A stretch of DNA of 6,123 bases from Nitrososphaerales archaeon TH5894 (GTDB lineage: Archaea; Thermoproteota; Nitrososphaeria; Nitrososphaerales; Nitrososphaeraceae). Below the pieces are notes generated by a model. The model did no database searches and was not told where the DNA came from. It worked only from the letters and a program-made list of their open reading frames with translations. The DNA lies in assembly GCA_014523485.1 (NCBI GenBank), contig JAATVK010000199.1, positions 1-6,123 of the forward strand, written 5' to 3'. Every line of letters begins with the position of its first letter. Within the stretch, counting starts at the first letter, position 1. The translations under genes were made by a program, and so were the position numbers. Positions 1 through 6,123 of the stretch are shown here, piece by piece.

Positions 1-28
1 AATTATATTTTATCTGTTTAAAAATGAT

Positions 29-733
29 GTGAAAAAATCAGGTTTTACTTTTGGACTCTTGACAAGTTCATTGGTAATGTTAGCAATAATACCATTACTC
101 AGCAACAACAATACTTTTTCAAATACAGCAATGGCTCAAGGATACTATAACTACGGAGATAGTTATTATAGCACATACCCAACCGATGACAAAAAGTATG
201 AGTGCAGAACGGGTGCATTTGAAGGATTTTTTGTAAGTTCAGTTGAATTCTGTAAACATGTTAAATTCGACAAAGATGATGATAGAAAAGATGTGAGAGA
301 TAATAAAACAGGAACACAAGGACTACCTGGTCCAGTCGGTCCACAAGGTCCTCAGGGTATTCAAGGTTCAATAGGTCCTAATGGAACACAAGGTCCTCCA
401 GGTATCATTAACGCAGAATTATGTCCAGCAGGGACAGACTTAGAGAATGTATATGTATTAAATGGGACTACTGCCGAATCTTGTAACCTAAGTCCCACTA
501 CATGTGGAGAATGTTTCGAGCAAATTTTAACTCCCGATCAGATTTCTGATTATCTAACAACAGTAGGTCCTTCAGCAATCTTAGAACAATTCTGTGAATC
601 TGTAGAGTCTGGTGGGTTTAGTATTAGTGAAGCAGCATTTAGATCAGCTTTAGCAAGTGTAGATGTAGAAGTTGGGGATATTGATGCTCTAATAGCTTGT
701 TTAGAGAATGTGGGAATTGAGTTTATCCTGTAG
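29..733 (+). CDS. Secreted collagen-like cysteine-rich protein
   Basis: This 234-residue protein begins with GTG. ATGs at 24 and 27 run into TGA at 30, so GTG is the sensible start, although the frame stays open to the left edge. Residues 1-36 form a signal peptide (KK, a hydrophobic core, then AMA before Q37), so the product is probably exported. A Tyr-rich stretch follows, then a charged linker (81-93) and ten uninterrupted Gly-X-Y triplets at 95-124 (GLPGPVGPQGPQG and onward). The region after it (about 126-234) has no recognised fold but carries most of the eight cysteines (59, 75, 132, 152, 159, 162, 189, 224), including CGEC at 159-162, and could be disulfide-linked. Collagen-like proteins with similar tails occur in soil ammonia-oxidising archaea, from memory. 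A role in cell surface or matrix is inferred. A weak TATA-like stretch lies at about 3-10. Confidence 0.88.
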   Translation: MKKSGFTFGLLTSSLVMLAIIPLLSNNNTFSNTAMAQGYYNYGDSYYSTYPTDDKKYECRTGAFEGFFVSSVEFCKHVKFDKDDDRKDVRDNKTGTQGLPGPVGPQGPQGIQGSIGPNGTQGPPGIINAELCPAGTDLENVYVLNGTTAESCNLSPTTCGECFEQILTPDQISDYLTTVGPSAILEQFCESVESGGFSISEAAFRSALASVDVEVGDIDALIACLENVGIEFIL

Positions 734-757
734 TTAGGTCACAAAATTCATATATCA

Positions 758-764
758 TTTTTTT
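758..764 (+). terminator. Oligo-T terminator after the collagen-like gene
   Basis: A run of seven T residues begins 24 bases after the stop codon of the collagen-like gene. Archaeal RNA polymerase commonly terminates at such oligo-T tracts without a hairpin. The region is AT-rich, so chance occurrence is possible. Confidence 0.4.
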
Positions 765-879
765 ATCTACATATAAATGATTAACCGTCATCCAAAAATT
801 TTATATTAATTTTAGATATTTTTATATGGTTTATAAATTTATTATACTATGGATAAATATTAAAGAAAAGAATATTAAT

Positions 880-1118
880 TCAAAGAAATCCCAGTACAAA
901 GATAGCTTTTAGGTAAAATTCAAAATTATTCACTAATATAAAATAAGTTCCAATAATAAAAGCTAAATACAAGTTAGTAGTATATTTACCTCTTTTAGAA
1001 CCGCTATCAGTATTACTCCCCTTTTACTTATATCTTTAGATGAAACTATTTTTTGTTGTTTAATAATATTATTTATTTATATTATTTTTTCATCTGAAAG
1101 GGATGGTATTATCCCCAT
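880..1118 (-). pseudogene. Broken small membrane-protein gene
   Basis: Reading leftwards from ATG at 1116-1118 gives MGIIPSLSDEKII, then TAA (1077-1079), then in the same frame INNIIKQQKIVSSKDISKRG. At the G4/A4 run (plus 1018-1025) the protein-like frame jumps by one base into SNTDSGSKRGKYTTN, followed by a strongly hydrophobic tail (LYLAFIIGTYFILVNN and a second helix ending VLGFL) and TGA at 880-882. One extra G or A in the run would join the frames. Seen: one nonsense codon and one frame break. Inferred: a decayed gene for a protein of about 80 residues with a charged N-terminus and two C-terminal membrane helices. No family is recognised, and a chance pairing of open frames cannot be excluded. 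Confidence 0.4.
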
Positions 1119-1240
1119 TTTCTATTGTCATATAGTTATTATCAATATGATTGTTTACCAAAATAAACTCAATATCCAAATCTCCATGTTCTCCTATATT
1201 GTTGATAATTTGCTCTACAAAGTTATATTATAAAATTATA

Positions 1241-1456
1241 ATGATGATTATGATGCCTACTAAGATGAATAATAAACTATCGAAGAATAATTGTAATCAA
1301 TAACAAAGAAGAATCAGAGGTAGAAACTATTCAATCCAGCAAGAACCCAACAGTATAGAGAACAAATTGTTCAGTAGAGGTGAGGTGGAAGAATTGAATA
1401 AGCACAATCAAAGCACATTAATAATAATTCTCATAATCTCTAGTTTTTATCTTTAA
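1241..1456 (+). pseudogene. Possible broken gene with one in-frame stop
   Basis: A frame from ATG at 1241 runs 20 codons to TAA (1301-1303), then stays open for 50 more codons to TAA at 1454-1456. The second half reads as a polar segment (NKLFSRGEVEELNKHNQ) followed by a hydrophobic end (STLIIILIISSFYL) that could be a membrane helix. A competing frame over 1290-1340 also looks protein-like (NNKEESEVETIQSSKNPT), so the true frame may change. No family is recognised. The evidence is only frame openness and composition, so this is weak. Confidence 0.2.
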
Positions 1457-1527
1457 GAAGATACTGTTCCTATTTTCCTATTTTCATCAACTATTATTCT
1501 AGTTTGAGAAAATAATTAACAAACAAA

Positions 1528-1536
1528 ATATATTAA
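1528..1536 (+). promoter_or_regulatory. TATA box for the first zinc-ribbon gene
   Basis: The sequence AATATATTA is centred about 31 bases before the ATG at 1563 and is preceded by an A-rich BRE-like stretch. Archaeal transcription usually starts about 26 bases after the TATA centre, which would leave a leader of only about five bases. No Shine-Dalgarno site is seen, in keeping with near-leaderless expression. Confidence 0.4.
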
Positions 1537-1562
1537 TAAAGAGAATATAGTAAAAATGAGTT

Positions 1563-1736
1563 ATGTCCACAACTGAAACTATAGGATGTCCATTTTGTAG
1601 TAATGCTAATGAAGTAACTTCTCCGGATCCCGAGTATAAAAAAGTATCTAACACAGATAAACATGGTGCTAAATCATCAAAATATATTTGCAATAGTTGT
1701 AGTCAAGAAAATATAGTTTACTGGACAAAAGAATAA
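1563..1736 (+). CDS. Small zinc-ribbon protein (57 aa)
   Basis: The protein starts MSTTETIGCPFC and ends ENIVYWTKE. Two CxxC knuckles, C9-P-F-C12 and C43-N-S-C46, separated by 30 residues, give the four-cysteine pattern of a zinc ribbon. Such mini-ribbons bind one Zn ion and usually act in nucleic-acid or protein binding; the partner here is unknown. The start is fixed by a TATA box about 31 bases upstream. An ATG at 1556 in another frame stops after six codons. The only longer frame here, 1499-1693 on the other strand, lacks any such motif. The gene is followed by a T5 run at 1743-1747. A second small CxxC/CxxC protein lies 155 bases downstream on the same strand, with its own likely promoter, so the two are neighbours rather than a tight operon. 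Confidence 0.72.
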   Translation: MSTTETIGCPFCSNANEVTSPDPEYKKVSNTDKHGAKSSKYICNSCSQENIVYWTKE

Positions 1737-1753
1737 TCTTAATTTTTGCGATA

Positions 1754-1864
1754 ATGAGTCTTCTAATATCTAATTCTTGGATAAGATTAATTTGTTATTG
1801 CCTATTCCTTATATTTGCAGGTAAGATAAAATCAGATATATCGAATTTTTATATGAAACTATAA
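1754..1864 (+). CDS. Possible tiny hydrophobic peptide (36 aa)
   Basis: ATG at 1754 opens a 36-codon frame ending with TAA at 1862-1864. It has a hydrophobic core (LICYCLFLIFAG) followed by a polar tail (KIKSDISNFYMKL), as in a single-helix membrane microprotein. It lies between the two zinc-ribbon genes on the same strand and overlaps the proposed promoter of the second. No clear TATA box or ribosome binding site precedes it. Chance openness at this length is common in such AT-rich DNA, so it is listed only as a possibility. Confidence 0.15.
   Translation: MSLLISNSWIRLICYCLFLIFAGKIKSDISNFYMKL
1846..1854 (+). promoter_or_regulatory. TATA box for the second zinc-ribbon gene
   Basis: TTTTTATAT is centred about 42 bases before the ATG at 1892. 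With the usual archaeal spacing of about 26 bases, transcription would begin near 1876, giving a leader of roughly 16 bases. The match is moderate in AT-rich DNA. Confidence 0.3.
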
Positions 1865-1891
1865 TAATATCTTTTTAATACCATAATTGAT

Positions 1892-2056
1892 ATGATTACT
1901 TGTATGAGATGTGGAATGGAGAGTAAAAATACCTATAGACTTTCTCTTGCAATTTTCAATCAAGAATCTGAAAAGCAAGTAAGTGATACAAAGGTTTTTT
2001 GCAAAAAATGTTCTGATCTTTTATATACACTATTCTGTGAAAAATTTTATCAATAA
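1892..2056 (+). CDS. Small zinc-ribbon protein (54 aa)
   Basis: The protein begins MITCMRCGMESKNTYRLSL and ends LFCEKFYQ. C4-M-R-C7 and C37-K-K-C40 form two CxxC knuckles 29 residues apart, with the first followed by GM and the second by S; a further cysteine is at 49. This is the pattern of a single zinc ribbon. Function is unknown; nucleic-acid or protein contact is the usual role of the fold. ATG 1892 is the first start in a frame that contains no other upstream start codon nearby. Its size and cysteine spacing resemble those of the protein at 1563-1736, but the intervening sequences do not look alike, so they are either distant relatives or convergent. The next promoter begins ten bases after its stop codon. 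Confidence 0.68.
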   Translation: MITCMRCGMESKNTYRLSLAIFNQESEKQVSDTKVFCKKCSDLLYTLFCEKFYQ

Positions 2057-2065
2057 AAAACTTGT

Positions 2066-2074
2066 TTTATATAT
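2066..2074 (+). promoter_or_regulatory. Strong TATA box aimed at ATG 2096
   Basis: TTTATATAT is close to the archaeal consensus and is centred at 2070, 26 bases before the ATG at 2096-2098. This is the spacing expected for a leaderless mRNA starting exactly at that ATG. That start now leads to a stop after five codons, which suggests that the original gene start was there rather than at 2147. Confidence 0.5.
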
Positions 2075-2095
2075 TTCACTTGAATAATACTTGAG

Positions 2096-2146
2096 ATGGC
2101 TAAAAATAACTAAGATTCTGATGATGATACACCAGGCAAGGAAAAA
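2096..2146 (+). pseudogene. Orphaned N-terminus of the two-helix membrane protein
   Basis: From ATG 2096 the frame reads MAKNN, then TAA at 2111-2113, then DSDDDTPGKEK, and joins the downstream gene in frame at its ATG 2147. The acidic, hydrophilic composition resembles a cytoplasmic N-terminal tail, and the TATA box at 2066-2074 is spaced for leaderless initiation at this ATG. One base change (for example TAA from AAA or CAA) would restore a longer protein. Inferred: the ancestral gene began here and was cut by a nonsense mutation, with translation perhaps restarting at 2147. Confidence 0.45.
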
Positions 2147-2416
2147 ATGAACCTATTAAAGATAAAATATTTGGAAAAATATCAGAATTTATCGGAGAAA
2201 CAGGAACTGAACAAAAAGCGATCATTTTTTGCTATTAAATCAATGTATTTTGGCCTATTTGCTTTGATTGGATTTGTAATCATTGTATATTCAATATTTG
2301 TAGAGGTTGTAGGGGAACCTTTAGCATCAATAGCAGATACTATATTTGTTGCTGCGATCATTGGATACTTGACATTGATAGGAATAATTATTAGTCAGTT
2401 ATTCTTAAAGAATTAA
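2147..2416 (+). CDS. Two-helix membrane protein, N-terminus probably damaged
   Basis: The 89-residue protein has a charged N-terminus (1-28) and two membrane helices, about 33-52 (MYFGLFALIGFVIIVYSIFV) and 62-86 (ADTIFVAAIIGYLTLIGIII and onward), joined by a short EVVGEPLAS loop. No family is recognised with certainty. Residues 1-26 are doubtful: read in the next frame, the same DNA gives NEPIKDKIFGKISEFIGE then TGTEQKAI, which looks more like a natural protein. The two frames join at an A6 run (2142-2147) and a T6 run (2225-2230), where one extra A and one fewer T would give a continuous protein from ATG 2096 of about 106 residues. The part from FAIKSMYF onward is in its proper frame either way. 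A T5 run at 2433-2437 may end the transcript. Confidence 0.65.
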   Translation: MNLLKIKYLEKYQNLSEKQELNKKRSFFAIKSMYFGLFALIGFVIIVYSIFVEVVGEPLASIADTIFVAAIIGYLTLIGIIISQLFLKN

Positions 2417-3082
2417 AACTTTATTCAACTAATTTTTAATTACCATTCTATAGCCACAATATTATGTAGATCTCCTATAGAATTTGGAGCAATGCATTTT
2501 GCTTCGATAATCCACGGTGCAATCAACAAACACTATTTTTTATTTAGATAATTCCTCTCATAAAAGACAGAAAAGGTTATAAAATTAAAAAATTCTCAAT
2601 AATTTAATATTTAGTAATTACTTTGAATAATTTTCTTTCTGTAACACCTATATACAGATAAGTGGAATCGTACATAAATTCTACCTACTTGCCATCTGCT
2701 ATATTATTTATAGGTGAATTTAGTAATCGTTATAAAATTGAAATTGATAATTTTCTTGGCAATTTAATAAAAAATAGAACTATTCTGAAATTGTTGTACG
2801 GTTCTCCCCAACCTGAATAAAATCCTATAGAAAGACAAATGAACTTTATGATTCATGAGAGGGAAACAAAAAAGAGAAGGTAATATAATAATGATACTAC
2901 AGCAAGAATTAATAAAATTGATATCATTGAAGACAGTATTGATACAAATAATAGGAAAGGAAATAGAAATATCCCTAAACTTTATTTTATATCATCTAGA
3001 ACAGCCAACAAAATTTCCAAGAACTATCATCACTAAAAATTAAGATATCAGAGAATAGTTCATCAACAATAATATATTAAGA
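2417..3082. other. Gene-poor stretch with decayed frames
   Basis: No intact recognisable gene lies in these 666 bases. A plus-strand frame broken by two stops (2662-3036) is described separately. Around 2440-2530 a minus-strand frame of 29 codons reads APWIIEAKCIAPNSIGD and ends VAIEW, and the plus strand is also open there (SPIEFGAMHFASIIHGAINK); neither has a start or a recognised motif. The 62-codon plus frame at 2855-3043 has no motif and overlaps the 2662-3036 element in another frame. No RNA gene or array was seen. Confidence 0.55.
2662..3036 (+). pseudogene. Possible IS630-like transposase remnant
   Basis: One frame runs from GTG 2662 to TAA 3034-3036 and is broken only by TAA at 2818-2820 and TAA at 2881-2883. 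Before and across the first stop it reads IEIDNFLGN, then LKLLYGSPQPE, stop, NPIERQ. The pair of motifs (hydrophobic-D-N, then S-P followed by N-P-I-E-R) recalls the last two catalytic motifs of IS630/Tc1-type DDE transposases (LDN and SPxLNPIE). The gap between them is about nine residues shorter than usual, so a deletion would be needed. The last part (NKIDIIEDSIDTNNRKGN, then SSRTANKISKN) is polar and unassigned. The first motif, DDE-family Asp, and terminal inverted repeats were not identified. Chance resemblance is a real possibility. Confidence 0.28.
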
Positions 3083-4063
3083 TTAGCTCTCAGATAATTT
3101 GTTAATCGTCTTTATATAATTATAATAACTTTGAACAACATCAAAGTAAAATTTATTTGCAAATTTTATTGATTTAATAAATGTACCTATATTTTTATCA
3201 ATAATATCCTCTATAATCTTAGTAGTATTGGTTTGATTAGCCATTAAATTTCTGTTTGATTTATTAAATGCGTTCGAATAGTCATTTACAATGTTTGATT
3301 TATTCAAATTATTATAAATTATTTCATCTAAACGTTTAGAATATAGAGAATAATAGATATTGATGATATTCTTATGTTCATCCATAAATTTGCTCTTTAT
3401 TTCTTTCAGAGTCTTGATTGTTTGTTCATAATTAATCAAATCATCTAAATTACTACTTTTGCCAATTAAATTATAGAAGTATTGCAACGAGTATTCATTT
3501 TCTATATCAATTGTGGTATTATGAGAATTGCCAATTTTGTTCTTTATATCTTGTAGTGAATTTTCCTTAAAGACATTGTTGGGATGAGGACATACCACAG
3601 TAATGTCTTTGTTATTTATTTTCCAGTCTGATTGAACTTCCTGCCACCATTTTTCTAAATCTATACATTCTTTAAAATTTCTAGTCTCATATAAATTACA
3701 AGCTACATCGCCAACGATTAGTATTTTATCTTTTTTTCCTTGAGAAAGACGCTTATACAATATATATTCTAATTCTAATTTCCACTTTTCAAATACTGTT
3801 AAATCTCCTTTTAGTGCAGATTCATAATAAGGTATAGAATTGGTAAATTTTAGATTCTCATTCTGAATATTTTCTTCATAATTTATTATTCTTGAAGATA
3901 AACTAGCTATCTGCGAAATACTTTTAGAATTATCGGTATCTACAGATGCATATATACATAAACAGCCATTTTTTAATCCTTCATTAATAATATCTATGAT
4001 AAAATTATTACGCTTATTCCTATCTTCATACAATAGCATAATATGTTCATTGTAAGCATCCAT
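3083..4063 (-). CDS. MEDS-domain sensor protein
   Basis: This 326-residue protein has an N-terminal MEDS domain (the sensory domain shared by methanogens, methylotrophs and DcmR) at about 1-200. The signs are HIMLLYED at 7-14, a NGCLCIYAS strand at 32-40, KILIVGDVACNLYE at 113-126, the EKWWQEV helix and the ITVVCPHPNN strand at 154-163. The fold is RecA/KaiC-like but no Walker A motif is present, so ATP hydrolysis is not expected. Residues 205-326 are helical and rich in Lys, Asn, Ile and Tyr, without a recognisable kinase, DNA-binding or methyl-accepting domain. Many stand-alone MEDS proteins occur in ammonia-oxidising archaea; ligand and output are unknown. It is cytoplasmic: no signal peptide or membrane helix. 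The ATG start places the first conserved strand at residue 7, as expected. It is not in an operon with the next minus-strand gene, 307 bases upstream. Confidence 0.85.
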   Translation of the reverse strand: MDAYNEHIMLLYEDRNKRNNFIIDIINEGLKNGCLCIYASVDTDNSKSISQIASLSSRIINYEENIQNENLKFTNSIPYYESALKGDLTVFEKWKLELEYILYKRLSQGKKDKILIVGDVACNLYETRNFKECIDLEKWWQEVQSDWKINNKDITVVCPHPNNVFKENSLQDIKNKIGNSHNTTIDIENEYSLQYFYNLIGKSSNLDDLINYEQTIKTLKEIKSKFMDEHKNIINIYYSLYSKRLDEIIYNNLNKSNIVNDYSNAFNKSNRNLMANQTNTTKIIEDIIDKNIGTFIKSIKFANKFYFDVVQSYYNYIKTINKLSES

Positions 4064-4096
4064 TTTGAACTCTGTTATATATATACGCTAGCCATT

Positions 4097-4110
4097 GATA
4101 TATAGATATA
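4097..4110 (-). promoter_or_regulatory. TATA-like region before the MEDS gene
   Basis: On the minus strand this reads TATATCTATATATC, centred about 40 bases before the ATG at 4063, which would give a leader of about 15 bases. A second TATA-like run (TATATATATAA, plus 4075-4085) is only about 17 bases from the ATG and is too close for that start, though it would suit an internal ATG at 4037-4039. Which one is used cannot be told from sequence. Confidence 0.3.
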
Positions 4111-4189
4111 GAAAAGTATTAACTAAAAAAACAATAGATACACTAGGCCAATGAATTACTATGAACGATTAAGACAAACATAGAAAAAG

Positions 4190-4273
4190 ATGAACAAATT
4201 TTGGCTAATTATTCTAAATTTGAAAAGACTTGACATATTAGATATTACAAGAATTGAAAGTGGCTGGTTCTAG
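4190..4273 (+). pseudogene. Histidine kinase HisKA-helix remnant
   Basis: The 27-codon frame from ATG 4190 to TAG 4271-4273 contains LKRLDILDITRIESG (about 4220-4264). This closely matches the second helix of HisKA dimerisation domains, typically written DILDxxRIESGxL, as found in many archaeal and bacterial sensor kinases. The phospho-accepting His helix and the ATPase domain are missing, and the frame stops two codons after the motif. A preceding frame (NIEKDEQILANYSKFE) may be another piece, displaced by a frame shift. It lies on the strand opposite to both flanking genes. Inferred: a leftover of a degraded sensor kinase gene. The motif is short, so confidence is limited. Confidence 0.4.
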
Positions 4274-4370
4274 TCAGGGTTCTTAACCGATTTGTAGCCT
4301 ATGTACATAATTGGGTATGTAATATTTTAAACTCAATAGATGTCTAATATTACAGATTCAATTGTACAAG

Positions 4371-6122
<1,752 letters not shown>

Positions 6123-6123
6123 C

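Larger units (their letters stand above)
734..1562. other. Gene-poor AT-rich stretch with broken reading frames
   Basis: No intact gene of convincing quality is visible in these 829 bases. Three partly open frames are worth recording. The minus-strand pair of frames at 880-1118 and the plus-strand frame at 1241-1456 are listed separately. The third is a minus-strand frame of 45 codons at 1090-1227 without a usable start, which reads FVEQIINNIGEHGDLDIEF and ends in TIPFR; it overlaps the 5' end of the 880-1118 element in another frame. At this base composition one such frame of about 45 codons is expected by chance, so it is not called. No tRNA, rRNA or CRISPR repeat was seen. Confidence 0.6.
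4064..4370. other. Spacer between two minus-strand genes
   Basis: These 307 bases separate the large surface-protein gene from the MEDS gene. They hold the proposed MEDS promoter near 4097-4110 and a short plus-strand kinase-like remnant at 4190-4273. Upstream of that remnant another plus frame reads KTNIEKDEQILANYSKFEKT before a stop; it may belong to the same decayed gene. No clear terminator for the upstream gene, and no RNA gene, was seen. Confidence 0.55.

Noticed and set aside
1090..1227. 45-codon minus frame FVEQIINNIGEHGDLDIEF
   Set aside because: It has no start codon in a useful place and its length is within what chance would give at this base composition.
1499..1693. 64-codon minus-strand frame
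   Set aside because: It lies antisense to the CxxC zinc-ribbon gene at 1563-1736, which has cysteine motifs and a promoter; the minus frame has neither.
2855..3043. 62-codon plus-strand frame starting MRGKQKREGN
   Set aside because: It has no motif, promoter or ribosome site, is composed largely of Ile, Leu and Lys as expected for AT-rich DNA, and overlaps another frame (2662-3036) with better, though broken, protein character.
4262..4290. GGTTCTAGTC resembling a tRNA T-arm
   Set aside because: The purine expected at position 57 of the loop is absent, and no acceptor stem, D-arm or anticodon arm could be placed around it.

Overview
The window looks like part of a low-GC genome of an ammonia-oxidising archaeon (Nitrososphaerales, plausibly Nitrosocosmicus-like). 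This is inferred from the mix of products: a secreted collagen-like protein with an A-M-A/Q signal-peptide end, a MEDS sensor protein, CxxC mini zinc ribbons, and TATA boxes about 26 bases before start codons without clear Shine-Dalgarno sites. I could run no database search, so the assignment is inference.

Layout. At 29-733 (+) lies a secreted, cysteine-rich protein with a short Gly-X-Y collagen-like stretch. Bases 734-1562 hold no intact gene but contain an apparent broken small membrane-protein gene on the minus strand (880-1118) and a weaker broken frame on the plus strand. At 1563-1736 and 1892-2056 (+) are two tiny zinc-ribbon proteins of 57 and 54 residues. At 2147-2416 (+) is a two-helix membrane protein. 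Its promoter and frame point to an older start at 2096 that is now cut off by a stop codon, and its N-terminal part seems to have been frameshifted twice. Bases 2417-3082 have no intact gene, only a possible transposase relic.

At 3083-4063 (-) is a MEDS-domain sensor protein. The 4064-4370 spacer contains a short remnant resembling a histidine kinase dimerisation helix. From 4371 to the right edge (-) runs a large surface or secreted protein whose N-terminus lies outside the window. It has a low-complexity Gln/Thr region with a recent exact tandem duplication, two peptidoglycan-binding-type domains, a calcium-binding-type loop and a C-terminal NlpC/P60- or CHAP-like cysteine hydrolase domain.

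The genes do not form one operon. Two secreted proteins (collagen-like and hydrolase-like) suggest cell-surface functions, and the MEDS protein suggests signalling. The middle 2.3 kb is a mix of tiny live genes and decaying ones; I do not see a complete new multi-gene system.
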